A DNA stretch of 64,000 bases from Bin80 sp965261255 (lineage in GTDB: Bacteria; Bacteroidota; Rhodothermia; Rhodothermales; Bin80): the NCBI GenBank assembly GCA_965261255.1, contig CBDHCQ010000004.1:3038001-3102000 (forward strand). The letters are read 5' to 3'. Position numbers and translations under genes: made by a program. Under the pieces are notes generated by a model. That model was not told where the DNA came from, ran no database searches, and saw only the letters and a list, made by a program, of their open reading frames with translations. Of this stretch, positions 1 through 8,065 are shown one piece after another. Every line of letters begins with the position of its first letter. The stretch's first letter is position 1.

Positions 1-1736
1 TCCTAGAGGATGGATCCGTTGAAGTCAGCGACAATGGACGGGGTATACCCATAGGAATACATCCCGAACAGCAGCGATCAGCTCTGGAGGTTGTAATGAC
101 CGTTTTGCACGCCGGAGGCAAGTTCGACGATAAGACCTACAAGGTGTCCGGGGGACTCCACGGTGTGGGGCTATCCTGCGTAAACGCGTTGTCCAGTCGA
201 CTGGAAGCAAGGGTGTACCGCGAGGGCCACTTGTGGAAACAGGTCTACGAGTGTGGTGTACCCCAATGCGATCTGACACAGGTGCGTCCTATGGAGGAAG
301 GGGAGACCACGGGCACGAAAATAAGGTTCTGGCCGGATGCAACCATCTTTTCTGATTGTCACTTCCGCTTCAGCACGATCAGCAAACGCCTCCGCGAGTT
401 GGCCTACCTGAATGCAGGGGTACGGATTGAGCTAGAGGATCTTCGTGAGGATAGCCGGCAACGTGAAGAGTATTGCTACCAGGGTGGATTACGTGAATTT
501 GTTGAATATCTGGACGGGTCGCGCACTCCTATTCATGATCAGATCATCAGTTTCGGGGATGATGAGAAAACCGTTGAGGTCGCCATGCGATACAATTCGG
601 GATACTCCACGAATGTATTCTCATTCGTGAACAACATTCACACGCATGAAGGCGGGACACATATTGCGGGATTCAGGCAGGCGTTGACCCGTACACTCAG
701 GAGCAAAGCCGAGCAAAACAATCTGTTCAGGAACTTCAAGGGCGAACTGACTGGTGACGATTTTCGGGAAGGACTCACTGCTGTACTTTCTGTAAAAGTG
801 GGAGACCCCCAGTTTGAAGGACAGACAAAGACCAAACTTGGTAACTCAGAGGTCCAGGGGCAGGTACACAGCATCGTTGCCGAGCGGCTTGGCCATTGGC
901 TGGAGGATAACCCGAAGCAATTGAAAACTATTGTGGACAAGGTAATTCTGGCGGCCACTGCCCGGCAGGCCGCCAGACAGGCGCGAGAGCTTGTGCAACG
1001 CAAGAACACTTTCTCTTCTGGAGGTTTACCGGGAAAACTGGCCGATTGCGCTTCACGGGATCCAGAGATCTGCGAACTTTATCTAGTGGAGGGAGATTCG
1101 GCAGGTGGCTCTGCTAAGCAGGCACGGGATCGGCATTTTCAGGCGATCCTGCCACTGCGTGGGAAGATTCTGAATGTGGAGAAAGCACGGCTGGACAGAG
1201 TGCTGGAAAATGAAGAAATCAGAAACATCATTACTGCATTGGGGACCGGACTGGCCACGACCGAAGATGAATTCAACTCAGACAAGCTCCGCTACCACAA
1301 GATTTTGCTGATGACGGATGCGGATGTCGACGGGGCCCATATTCGAACGCTTCTGTTAACTTTCTTTTATCGCCACTTACGTCCACTTATTGAAAGGGGG
1401 CGGCTCTTTATCGCGCTGCCTCCACTGTACAAGGCGAAACAGGGTAAACGTGAACAGTATTGCTGGTCGGATGAAGCATTGCGTCAGACTACCGAGCAAT
1501 TGCAGACTAATGGCAAGGGTAAGATTGTGATTCAGCGCTATAAGGGTCTGGGGGAAATGAACCCCAATCAACTCTGGGACACTACAATGGACCCCGAAAC
1601 ACGCCAGTTGAAACGCGTTACAATAGATGATGCAGTCGCAGCTGATCAAATTTTTTCAACCCTGATGGGGGATCAAGTGGAACCACGTCGCAGATTTATT
1701 GAGCGTAATGCACGTTACGCCACACTTGACGTGTAG
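1..1736 (+). CDS. gyrB: DNA gyrase subunit B, 3' part (5' end outside window)
   Basis: The frame is open from base 3 to the TAG at 1734-1736, so about 577 codons are visible and the N-terminal start lies upstream. The visible part begins in the GHKL ATPase domain (DNGRGIP, then VSGGLHGVG of the ATP lid) and continues through the transducer domain with QTKTKLGN. The TOPRIM domain follows, with EGDSAGG near visible codon 363 and DADVDGAHIRT near 439, and the C-terminal QRYKGLGEMN block closes it. These are the motifs of type IIA topoisomerase B subunits. QTKTKLGN and overall length favour GyrB over ParE, but ParE cannot be fully excluded without the N-terminus. With GyrA it introduces negative supercoils using ATP. 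The next gene starts 6 bp downstream on the same strand. Confidence 0.93.
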   Translation, partial: LEDGSVEVSDNGRGIPIGIHPEQQRSALEVVMTVLHAGGKFDDKTYKVSGGLHGVGLSCVNALSSRLEARVYREGHLWKQVYECGVPQCDLTQVRPMEEGETTGTKIRFWPDATIFSDCHFRFSTISKRLRELAYLNAGVRIELEDLREDSRQREEYCYQGGLREFVEYLDGSRTPIHDQIISFGDDEKTVEVAMRYNSGYSTNVFSFVNNIHTHEGGTHIAGFRQALTRTLRSKAEQNNLFRNFKGELTGDDFREGLTAVLSVKVGDPQFEGQTKTKLGNSEVQGQVHSIVAERLGHWLEDNPKQLKTIVDKVILAATARQAARQARELVQRKNTFSSGGLPGKLADCASRDPEICELYLVEGDSAGGSAKQARDRHFQAILPLRGKILNVEKARLDRVLENEEIRNIITALGTGLATTEDEFNSDKLRYHKILLMTDADVDGAHIRTLLLTFFYRHLRPLIERGRLFIALPPLYKAKQGKREQYCWSDEALRQTTEQLQTNGKGKIVIQRYKGLGEMNPNQLWDTTMDPETRQLKRVTIDDAVAADQIFSTLMGDQVEPRRRFIERNARYATLDV

Positions 1737-1742
1737 AAGCTG

Positions 1743-2717
1743 ATGCTTCCGGTCGTTGGCATTATTGTCCCAGTCTTTGAGGAAGCTGCAACCATCGGCC
1801 CGCTCGCTGATGAGATTCGTGAGGTTTGTGAAGAAGCCGGATTGACCTTCCAGACCTGGTTTGTGGATGACGGCTCATCTGATGACTCCTGGACTGAGAT
1901 CGTAGGCCAATGTGCAGCTGACAAGCGTTTCCATGGTATTCGATTCCGTCGTAATTATGGCAAGAGCGCAGCCTTGGCAGCAGGATTTGAGCACGTGAAC
2001 GCCAGCATCGTAATTACCATGGATGCGGATTTACAGGATGATCCGCACGAAATACCACATCTCGTTTATGCCATAAGCCAGGGGCTGGATCTTGTGAGCG
2101 GCTGGAAAAGGTCGCGGAAAGATCCCCTGACCAAGACGCTGCCCAGCCGTTTCTTTAACTTGGTCACCCGCATCGTATCCGGCATTCCGCTGCACGATTT
2201 CAATTGTGGCCTCAAGGCGTACAGGCTTGAAGTAGTGAAGGCGATCAATATCTACGGCGAGATGCATCGATACATACCTCTTCTAGCCAAGTGGGAGGGG
2301 TTTCACCGCATTGGGGAGCTTCCGGTGAAGCACCGGTCGCGGCGGCATGGGCGTTCAAAGTTCGGACTCGAACGATATATTCGAGGATGCCTAGATCTGG
2401 TGACGGTGAGTTTTCTGACCCGTTTCGGTGCGCGTCCCATGCATTTCTTCGGTTCAATGGGGCTCCTGGCATTTCTGGGTGGTTTTATAATCAGTTTATG
2501 GATCACCATTGACAAACTTGTCTACGACAACCCCGTGGGAGATCGACCAGCACTCCTGCTTGGCGCACTGCTCATCATAGTTGGCGTACAGGCTATGTGT
2601 ACGGGTTTTCTCGGTGACCTCATACTGCGTGGCCGCATGGAGGAGCGGCAACCCTACGTAATCGCCGAGCTACAACAGAATGCGACCAAGCCTCCTGAAG
2701 AGACTGAACACCCGTAA
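1743..2717 (+). CDS. Family 2 glycosyltransferase, polyprenyl-phosphate sugar transferase type
   Basis: A 324-residue GT-A glycosyltransferase. The N-terminus has the GT2 start VGIIVPVFEE, VDDGSSD near residue 40, RNYGKSAAL, and the metal-binding DAD at residues 94-96 followed by LQDDP. The C-terminal third has two hydrophobic segments, about residues 228-258 and 268-293, as in DPM1/GtrB/ArnC-like enzymes that transfer a sugar to undecaprenyl phosphate at the cytoplasmic membrane. The sugar and acceptor cannot be told from sequence. The ATG lies 6 bp after the gyrB stop, so the two may be co-transcribed, although they have no functional link. Confidence 0.85.
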   Translation: MLPVVGIIVPVFEEAATIGPLADEIREVCEEAGLTFQTWFVDDGSSDDSWTEIVGQCAADKRFHGIRFRRNYGKSAALAAGFEHVNASIVITMDADLQDDPHEIPHLVYAISQGLDLVSGWKRSRKDPLTKTLPSRFFNLVTRIVSGIPLHDFNCGLKAYRLEVVKAINIYGEMHRYIPLLAKWEGFHRIGELPVKHRSRRHGRSKFGLERYIRGCLDLVTVSFLTRFGARPMHFFGSMGLLAFLGGFIISLWITIDKLVYDNPVGDRPALLLGALLIIVGVQAMCTGFLGDLILRGRMEERQPYVIAELQQNATKPPEETEHP

Positions 2718-3035
2718 ACTGGCCTATGGGGTCTGGAGCTGACTTTCAGACCTTGACCGTTACCACCTATGGTCTCGAGCCATGGCTTGATATGGGTTAC
2801 GGAATTAGCCAAGATCTTAAAACCCCTCGCAGAGGCGTGCACACGCACTTCGCCTCGATTAACCCAATTTCAGGGCGTTACGACTCAATGGGAAGATCCA
2901 GGGCAAAAACTATCGGAAGAGGGAACAAAAGATTCAACAACCTCAAATCTGCAATCCTCTCCTTCTGCGGTGGCTCAGACCTTGCCTACCACAATCACGG
3001 TAGGACCTACTAATTCTACAGCCGGATTGACGGAA
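2718..3035. other. Intergenic stretch without a supported gene
   Basis: Between the glycosyltransferase stop and the end of the minus-strand DUF2335 gene. Plus-strand frames of about 95-103 codons exist (for example from 2769) with weakly protein-like composition, but I recognise no family and see no good start site. It may be a gene remnant at the left border of the accessory island. Confidence 0.4.
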
Positions 3036-3527
3036 TTACTCCTTCTGATTTCTCGTTCTACTAAGCCACTCCCCCAATAGTAAACCCAAAATGCCTATGC
3101 CGCCAAGTGGAATTGATAACCAAGATAGATCATTAAATACCGCAAGCCCAGCCAATGTTATCACGCTTAAAGACACCAGTGTGGAAGTAATCGTTTTGAG
3201 CATGGACCGAGCATGACGCTTATCTAGTGCCTTCTCTCGAAGCTTCGGGAGGTTCTCAGCTAAGCCGAAAATACGTTCAGCTGCTCCAGGGTAAACCTCT
3301 TCATATTTGGCAAGCTCGGATGCAGAAGGCAACGGATTACTGTATGAGCCTGAGGCGTTTTGCATAGTACTAAATCGTTGAATTATCTCACTTAGAGCCT
3401 CCGGCTTCGAAAATTGCTCGAGATCACGGTCTGCCTCATCTATTGACCCAGGATCTTGATCTTGAACCCTTTCAACCTAGGATTCATCTTTGACATCACC
3501 ACCTCCATTTACCGTTGGGGCTGTCAT
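3036..3527 (-). pseudogene. DUF2335-like small membrane protein, interrupted by an in-frame TAG
   Basis: Starting from the ATG at 3527, which overlaps the upstream gene's TGA (ATGA), one frame runs 163 codons to 3036 with a single in-frame TAG at codon 17 (3479-3477). Sequence after the amber codon is still coding-like: an acidic linker (EADRDLEQF), then the DUF2335 signature of a PLP..ELAKYEEVYPGAAERI type around codons 60-85, a basic stretch, and two C-terminal hydrophobic segments. The first Met after the amber codon is at 3365, which would give a 109-residue protein that keeps the conserved core but loses the acidic N-terminus. DUF2335 members are small predicted membrane proteins of unknown function, often on mobile DNA. 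It may be a recent nonsense mutant, or may be expressed from the internal start. Confidence 0.65.
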
Positions 3528-3841
3528 CCTAGATCGTCGTCATACAAGGACATAGCCTCTGCCATATAGGCTCCTGCGAGATACCATATCCCCTGCATAC
3601 TATGCCAGCAAGCATCTTCGCCATATTCCGTGTCCTGCCCCATGGGAGTACCGTTCACATCGCTAAAATCATCCCAAAAAGTTTCTTTTGGGATCCACCC
3701 TTCTCTCACTTTCTTCCTAGCCTCAGCGGCATACTGAAGGTGTTCAATGACTTTGTCTAATATCTCTATCTCTTTCTGCAATTCATGATCAGAGATGGGG
3801 GCAGACTGAGACACATTATCAGTAGGCGTATTGCTAACCAT
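3524..3841 (-). CDS. Small acidic hypothetical protein upstream of DUF2335 gene
   Basis: A 105-residue frame from the ATG at 3841 to the TGA at 3524. The frame is open further upstream to 3919, but the extension is Cys-rich and unlike the rest, so 3841 is preferred. The product is acidic and hydrophilic, with a likely helical segment (ELQKEIEILDKVIEHLQYA) near residues 20-40 and aromatic residues near the C-terminus. There is no signal peptide or membrane segment, and I recognise no family. Its stop overlaps the ATG of the DUF2335 frame by the ATGA arrangement, which suggests translational coupling and a two-gene unit. I see no strong Shine-Dalgarno sequence. Confidence 0.5.
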   Translation of the reverse strand: MVSNTPTDNVSQSAPISDHELQKEIEILDKVIEHLQYAAEARKKVREGWIPKETFWDDFSDVNGTPMGQDTEYGEDACWHSMQGIWYLAGAYMAEAMSLYDDDLG

Positions 3842-4479
3842 AATACAAGGAAATTTCAGATTCTTACAATGCCGATAACACAACCCGAATCCCAGCATCA
3901 CCCTGAAACACTGATTCAAAGCTACGGCTCATTGCCCAACTCATCAACGGGAGATGCATCAAAGCTTATAGGAATCTGGAAAGCTGTAAACCTCTACTTA
4001 TGCTAGTGTACTGTTTTTGGGCTTGATTGTGTCGTTTCCATACTCGGATAAAGGTTTCCCATTGCCAGTCCTTTGGAATCGGCTTCGGAGGTTGATGTTC
4101 AACATCGCCGTAACGTGCTTGGATATCGAACAGCGATCCCTGAATCCAATCCTGCAAAACTGGCAATGGGAAACCTTGATCCAGGCTCTGAATCGACACG
4201 ATCAAGCAATAACAGAATACCGGTAGATATCAGCACTCCCAAAACCTCCACTAACTTTGGGGCACCCCCTTGGTGGAAGAGAAACGCCCTGTCAATGAAT
4301 TGGAAGATGAGCCGGATCGATTAATTGCTGTTTTAGAGTAATATCGAAGTTATAATGGCTTGCAAGCCCCTTGCATTATGGCTGACAATATGCTTATTGA
4401 TCCTGCAGATCATCTCTCCCCTAATCATGATTTGCAGAAGCAGATAAAGGCGCTTGTAGAGTGAGATTCGGTTTGCCTA
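3842..4479. other. Gene-poor remnant region
   Basis: No complete gene is supported here. Its core is the long imperfect palindrome listed separately (4010-4217). Between 4260 and 4465 short frames read like fragments of a protein: a plus-strand VEEKRPVNELEDEPDRL stretch ending in TAA, then a frame including MADNMLIDPADHL. They do not join into one frame. This looks like decayed accessory DNA next to the IS21 remnant. Confidence 0.4.
4010..4217. repeat. ~208-bp imperfect palindrome readable on both strands
   Basis: The outer arms match best: 4046-4069 pairs with 4159-4182 (GGAT.AAGGTTTCCCATTGCCAG on both strands), and 4021-4034 pairs with 4194-4207 (GCTTGAT.GTGTCG). Weaker similarity continues inward to the centre at about 4114, where GTTC.A.ATC faces its own complement. 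As a result both strands encode related peptides sharing GFPLPVL, WQWET and RH(D/N)QA, in minus-strand frame 4205-3966 and plus-strand frame 4017-4226. The length and divergence are more like an old inverted duplication or a MITE-like palindromic element than a transcription terminator. Confidence 0.7.
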
Positions 4480-4565
4480 CCTTTGGGTGGCTTGAATCAC
4501 ATGGTGGATTTTTCGGAGGTTTGCATGCATTGACTGCGGTTTCATGGGGTTTACTATTCCCTATG
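4480..4565 (+). repeat. Left arm of the ~85-bp imperfect inverted repeat
   Basis: Pairs with 5794-5873 on the opposite strand. The shared blocks are CTT.GGG, TTGAATCAC, GGTGGATTTTTCGGAG.TTTGCA, and TTTCATGGGGTT.ACTAT. The right arm lies directly upstream of the istA remnant start. Confidence 0.75.
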
Positions 4566-4592
4566 GATGCCTATTCCGATCAAGCGGGACAC

Positions 4593-5138
4593 CTAATCCG
4601 CTTGAAGTGGGACACCAATCCGATGCAGTCCCCAATCGTCCAACACCAGGACATCCGTGCGGGCCAGCTGTTCCAAGGTTTTCAGGTAGGTGCCTTCTTA
4701 GCGGGCGATCTGCAGGGTTTCCAGGAGTCGTGACAAGCGCGTGTATCGGGTTCGAAAGTTTTCCAGACACGCTTTGTGGGCTAAGGCACAGGCTACATAG
4801 CTTTTGCCGACGCCGGTGGGTCCGGTAATGATCACATTCTGTTGGCGGCGGATCCATTGACAGCTGGCCAGGTGGAGCATCAGGCGTTGATCCAAGCCGC
4901 GAGCTCCGCTGTAATCGAGGTTTGCCATGCTGGCAGGAAGACGCAGTTTGGCGGCCTGCAGCCGCCGGGCAAGCCGCCGGTCTCCGCGTACCGCTTCCTC
5001 GTGGTCGACCATGAGACCAAGGCGGTCCAGGAATGGCATCGCCTCGATGTCGGGCGTATCCAGTTGGTCCCGCAGGGCAGCAGCCATACCACTGAGCCGC
5101 ATCTGTTCAAGTTTTGAAATCGTTGGATGTAAGAGCAT
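4593..5138 (-). pseudogene. istB: istB remnant (IS21 helper ATPase), nonsense codon and 3' truncation
   Basis: From the ATG at 5138 the frame encodes an IstB N-terminal region and the AAA+ Walker A box GPTGVGKS near residue 107. A TAA stands at 4700-4698 after residue 146. The same frame then continues as a clear IstB match (EGTYLKTLEQLARTDVLVLDDWG), which includes Walker B, down to about 4614. Beyond that, IstB similarity ends and the frame stops at 4593. An intact IstB has about 250 residues, so the C-terminal third is deleted. It is strongly related to the intact IstB at 8066-8821 but clearly diverged. In IS21 transposition IstB is the ATP-dependent target-selection partner of IstA. Confidence 0.85.
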
Positions 5139-5150
5139 TTGGATGTTCGG

Positions 5151-5786
5151 TTAAGATGAATAATAGTTGGCACCCCGAAGGTTCTCATGTGCCATGGGTG
5201 GGGATGGAGACGGATGAACTTCAACCGCGATCCGCTTGACCAGTCGTCGGATTGCAGCCGAGTTCAAGGTTTCTCGTGCAAGTGCAAGCTGGCACGCCCG
5301 TTCCAGCGTGTCCTGACCATACGTACGTTCCAGTTTGAGAATTCCCATACAGCGGGAATACATCTGCGCTGGAACCTGGGCCGAGGCCAGATTCTCCTCA
5401 ATCAGGGCGCGCGTAGAGGGACCAATCTTTTTGGCCCAATTCACAAATCGCGACGGCGGCCATTCGCCATACTCCTTGTGATTCTTCGGCATGTGCGTAC
5501 AATTGGTGGTGTATTTGCCTCGGGCCCGACCCCGCACATGTGACACAATTCGCCGCTGGTGACGGTCGATCTCTACGATCTCTGCTTGAATCCGTGCACG
5601 GACATAACTGCCGACGTATCGATAAGGAACACTGTAAAAGTGTTTCTCAACATAAATGTGATAATTGCGCACCGTCCCCGGCGAGAGCTGCAACAATCGG
5701 GCAATCTCCCGCTAACTGGACTACTCACCGTAATGATGGCGCAGGAGGGTTCGGAGGTCTTGTTTGGAAATTCGAAATCTGGGCAC
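5151..5786 (-). pseudogene. istA: istA remnant (IS21 transposase), core deleted, two amber stops
   Basis: The reading frame starts at a GTG (5786) and begins with the IS21 helix-turn-helix region (PRFRISKQDLRTLLRHHYGE). It carries TAG at codons 22 (5723-5721) and 25 (5714-5712), resumes with REIARLLQLSPGTVRNY, and then jumps straight to the C-terminal domain (HIYVEKHFYSVPY onward). Compared with the intact IstA at 6228-7763, about 300 residues holding the DDE catalytic core are missing, and the fusion is in frame at a shared Tyr-His. The C-terminal part ends HENLRGANYYSS, the usual IstA tail, 12 bp before the istB remnant. Confidence 0.85.
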
Positions 5787-5793
5787 GGATCAT

Positions 5794-5873
5794 GGGGATA
5801 GTGAACCCCATGAAAATGTGGTGAATGGGTGCAAATCTCCGAAAAATCCACCCCGTGATTCAGATTGCCCGAA
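5794..5873 (-). repeat. Right arm of the ~85-bp imperfect inverted repeat
   Basis: Reverse complement of 4480-4565 with scattered mismatches. It lies immediately upstream of the istA remnant start and probably represents the istA-side end of the degenerate element. Confidence 0.7.
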
Positions 5874-5954
5874 GGTGGTCAATTAGAACCTCAGTATACA
5901 CCTCGTACAATATGTTCACCGGGCAGCGAAACTTCTATTTTTCGCTGACATTTT

Positions 5955-5961
5955 CGTGAAG
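5955..5961. repeat. Left 7-bp target-site duplication CGTGAAG
   Basis: CGTGAAG directly precedes TGATTATTC at the left end and is repeated exactly at 8980-8986 directly after GAATAATCA at the right end. With this placement the element begins TG and ends CA, as IS21-family elements do. The placement is ambiguous by one base because one extra base on the right also matches. Confidence 0.8.
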
Positions 5962-6052
5962 TGATTATTCTTACTAATCCGATCACTGTTCTTATTCAAT
6001 CCGATCACTGTTCTTATTTAATCCGATCACCGTTCTTATTTAATCCGATCAC
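5962..6052 (+). repeat. Left inverted end with four 22-bp repeats
   Basis: GATCAC occurs at 5981, 6003, 6025 and 6047, exactly 22 bp apart, within a repeated ..CGATCAC.GTTCTTATTTAATC.. unit. The reverse complement at 8889-8979 has the same four-copy structure. In IS21 elements, multiple end repeats are transposase binding sites. Confidence 0.9.
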
Positions 6053-6227
6053 TTTGCGGCGGCGAATCAGGTGATTTTCTAAGCGGTTGATTTTGTCGTG
6101 TTTTGGAGGGGTTGGCTTTGTCGATCTGTGTTGCATTCTGACACATGAGACAGGGTATTCTGCGTTGTGCTGGTGTTATGACCAGGGATGATATTCTGTG
6201 TTCTTTTCTAACCAAATTGAGCACAAA

Positions 6228-7763
6228 ATGTCGAGACAACGAGTTTCTATGCGCAAAATCAGATCGGTTCTTCGCTACCACTTTGGCGAGGGCTACAGTA
6301 TTCGAAAGACGGCGAAGTATTCGCTTCTTTCGTTCAGCACGGCCCGGGATTACGTGCATCGCGCGAAGCAGGCTGGCTTGGGTTGGCCTTTACCGGAGGA
6401 GATGACGGACGCGGAGCTGGATGCAAGATTGTTTCCGGATTCAAGGGTCAGCAATCCGCGTCATCCTGCGCCGGATTGGGAGGTGATCCATAAGACATTG
6501 GACCGGAAGGGGCAGACGCTGCAATTGGCGCACGAACGGTACTTGCAGGTTTATCCAGGTGGGTACAGTTACAGTCGGTTTTGTGCGCTTTACCGCGCCT
6601 GGTGTAAACGAAAGGATGTGGTGATGCGGCAAACGCATGAGCCGGGCGAGAAGCTGTTTGTGGACTATGCGGGCAAAAGGATTCCCTATGTGTCCCTGCG
6701 TTCAGGCGAGCAATGCGCGGCACAGATCTTCGTGGCAACGCTGGGGTTTTCGAGTTTCACGTATGTGGAGGCCTCGCGGGACCAGAAACTTCCCAGTTGG
6801 ATTGGTGCGCATCAGCGGGCGCTGGATTTTTTTGGAGGCGTTCCCAAAGCCATTATCTGTGATAACCTGAAAGCGGCGGTAAGTCAGTCCCATCGTTATG
6901 AGCCCACCTTGAATCGAACCTATGCAGAACTGGGGGAGCATTACAAGGTAGCGCTGATTCCAACGCGCGCGTATCATCCAAAAGATAAAGCTGCCGTGGA
7001 GAGCGCGGTGGGCCATATTACGAGACAGATTCTGGCCCGCATTGATGATCGACAGTTTTTCGGTCTGGAACAGATTAATGCTGCGATCTGGCCGCTTTTA
7101 GCGGCGCTCAACGATGCCTCCTTCCAGAAGCGGCTCGGGAGTCGCCGCAGTCAGTTTGAGGCGCATGACCTTCCGGCCCTGTCTCCGCTTCCTCAGGATC
7201 GCTTTGTATTGCGGCAATGGAAGCTCGCGCGCGTGAATGTGGATTACCATATTGAGGTGAACAAGGTGTTTTACAGCGTCCCCTATATCCATGTACACGA
7301 ACAGCTGGAGGTTGCCGTCTCTGCCTGTACCGTAGAATGCTTTCTTAATGGAGAACGAATTGCTTCGCATTTGCGCGGAGCTCGTCAATACAGTTACCAT
7401 ACCAACCCGGATCACATGCCGAAAGCGCATCGCAACTATCAGGATCAACAAAAACTGCTGAAAAGAGTCCGGCATATCGGTCCGCATGCAGAAAAGATGG
7501 CGGAAAAGATTCTGGCACGCTTTATTCATCCAGAACAGGGATACCGGAGTATTCTTGGACTCTTAAGCTTAGCGAGGACCTACGGGCAGCAACGTGTGGA
7601 TGCCGCCTGTAAACACGCGCTCTCCCTGGGGGCCTGCTCCTCCAAGAACGTTAACGCGATTCTCAAACACTGGCGGGATTCCCCCCCAGAACCGGAGGAT
7701 CCCCAACCACTGATTCACGAAAACCTTCGAAACGGCGACTATTACGCCCCAAACACTGAATAA
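6228..7763 (+). CDS. istA: IS21-family transposase IstA
   Basis: 511 residues from the ATG at 6228, in the context MSRQRVSMRKIRS. An in-frame GTG at 6198 would add ten residues but is less likely. The N-terminal helix-turn-helix (about residues 8-45, GEGYSIRKTAKYS) binds the end repeats. The RNase H-like DDE core is complete: the first Asp in KLFVDYAGK near residue 145, the second in ICDNLKAA near 211, and Glu in HPKDKAAVE near 258. The C-terminal Mu-type domain (FYSVPY near 345) ends HENLRNGDYYAPN. IstA cuts and joins the element ends and acts with IstB from the same element. Compared with the istA remnant at 5151-5786, the C-terminal thirds align along their length but differ at many positions. 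Confidence 0.93.
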   Translation: MSRQRVSMRKIRSVLRYHFGEGYSIRKTAKYSLLSFSTARDYVHRAKQAGLGWPLPEEMTDAELDARLFPDSRVSNPRHPAPDWEVIHKTLDRKGQTLQLAHERYLQVYPGGYSYSRFCALYRAWCKRKDVVMRQTHEPGEKLFVDYAGKRIPYVSLRSGEQCAAQIFVATLGFSSFTYVEASRDQKLPSWIGAHQRALDFFGGVPKAIICDNLKAAVSQSHRYEPTLNRTYAELGEHYKVALIPTRAYHPKDKAAVESAVGHITRQILARIDDRQFFGLEQINAAIWPLLAALNDASFQKRLGSRRSQFEAHDLPALSPLPQDRFVLRQWKLARVNVDYHIEVNKVFYSVPYIHVHEQLEVAVSACTVECFLNGERIASHLRGARQYSYHTNPDHMPKAHRNYQDQQKLLKRVRHIGPHAEKMAEKILARFIHPEQGYRSILGLLSLARTYGQQRVDAACKHALSLGACSSKNVNAILKHWRDSPPEPEDPQPLIHENLRNGDYYAPNTE

Positions 7764-7764
7764 T

Positions 7765-8065
7765 ATGCGCGCGACTCCAAAATTTGTCTCCCCTCGGCTT
7801 AAAGGCAGGGGGCGCGCACGGGGTGCCCCCGTTCTCCATGCAGCACGGGGAGATCCACACATTCCTGGAATTTTGCGCTTGGCGATACTCCAGGATCAAC
7901 AACATATTAATGCTGTCTGTGAACATCTGCGCGCCTTGGAGATCGGTTCCCCGAGGTACGTAGCTCAATACGCAAACACTGGCGGCAAGCGCCCTACCAG
8001 ACCGGAGGCGCAACCGCACACCAATCTACAAACCGGCGTGTAATACGCCCCAAACACTCGATAAC
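7765..8065 (+). repeat. Inter-gene insert with a diverged second copy of the istA 3' end
   Basis: About 300 bp separate istA from istB. The part from about 7866 to 8065 resembles the last ~200 bp of istA. It encodes a scrambled version of the IstA tail (ILRLAILQDQQHINAVCEHL against ILGLLSLARTYGQQRVDAACKHAL), and the end sequence TACGCCCCAAACACT..GATAAYATGC at 7743-7768 recurs at 8044-8069. The recurrence places an ATG at the same relative position, and that second ATG is the istB start. The resulting 92-codon frame 7765-8043 is probably not a functional gene. Confidence 0.75.

Larger units (their letters stand above)
4480..5873 (-). mobile_element. Degenerate IS21-family element (truncated istA and istB)
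   Basis: A minus-strand istA-istB pair, both broken, is bracketed by an imperfect inverted repeat of about 85 bp (4480-4565 against 5794-5873). Just inside the left arm are two tandem copies of a roughly 20-bp unit containing GGGACACC.AATCCG (4581-4600 and 4604-4622), similar in design to the repeated end motifs of IS21-type elements. istA has lost its catalytic core and carries two stops; istB has one stop and has lost its 3' part. The element is therefore immobile. It belongs to a different subtype from the intact copy at 5962-8979, judged by protein divergence and different end repeats. Exact ends are uncertain and no target duplication was identified. Confidence 0.75.

Noticed and set aside
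638..1009. 123-codon minus-strand frame opposite gyrB
   Set aside because: Shadow of the gyrB coding strand; no leader, domain or start signal.
2769..3080. 103-codon plus-strand frame after the glycosyltransferase
   Set aside because: Overlaps the DUF2335 gene end, has no leader or family, and no supporting start site.
5962..6052. Regular 22-bp repeats considered as a CRISPR array
   Set aside because: The repeats are directly adjacent without unique spacers, mirror those at 8889-8979, and sit exactly at IS ends.
7765..8043. 92-codon frame between istA and istB considered as a passenger gene
   Set aside because: Its second half is a drifted copy of the istA tail and the first half has no recognisable features.
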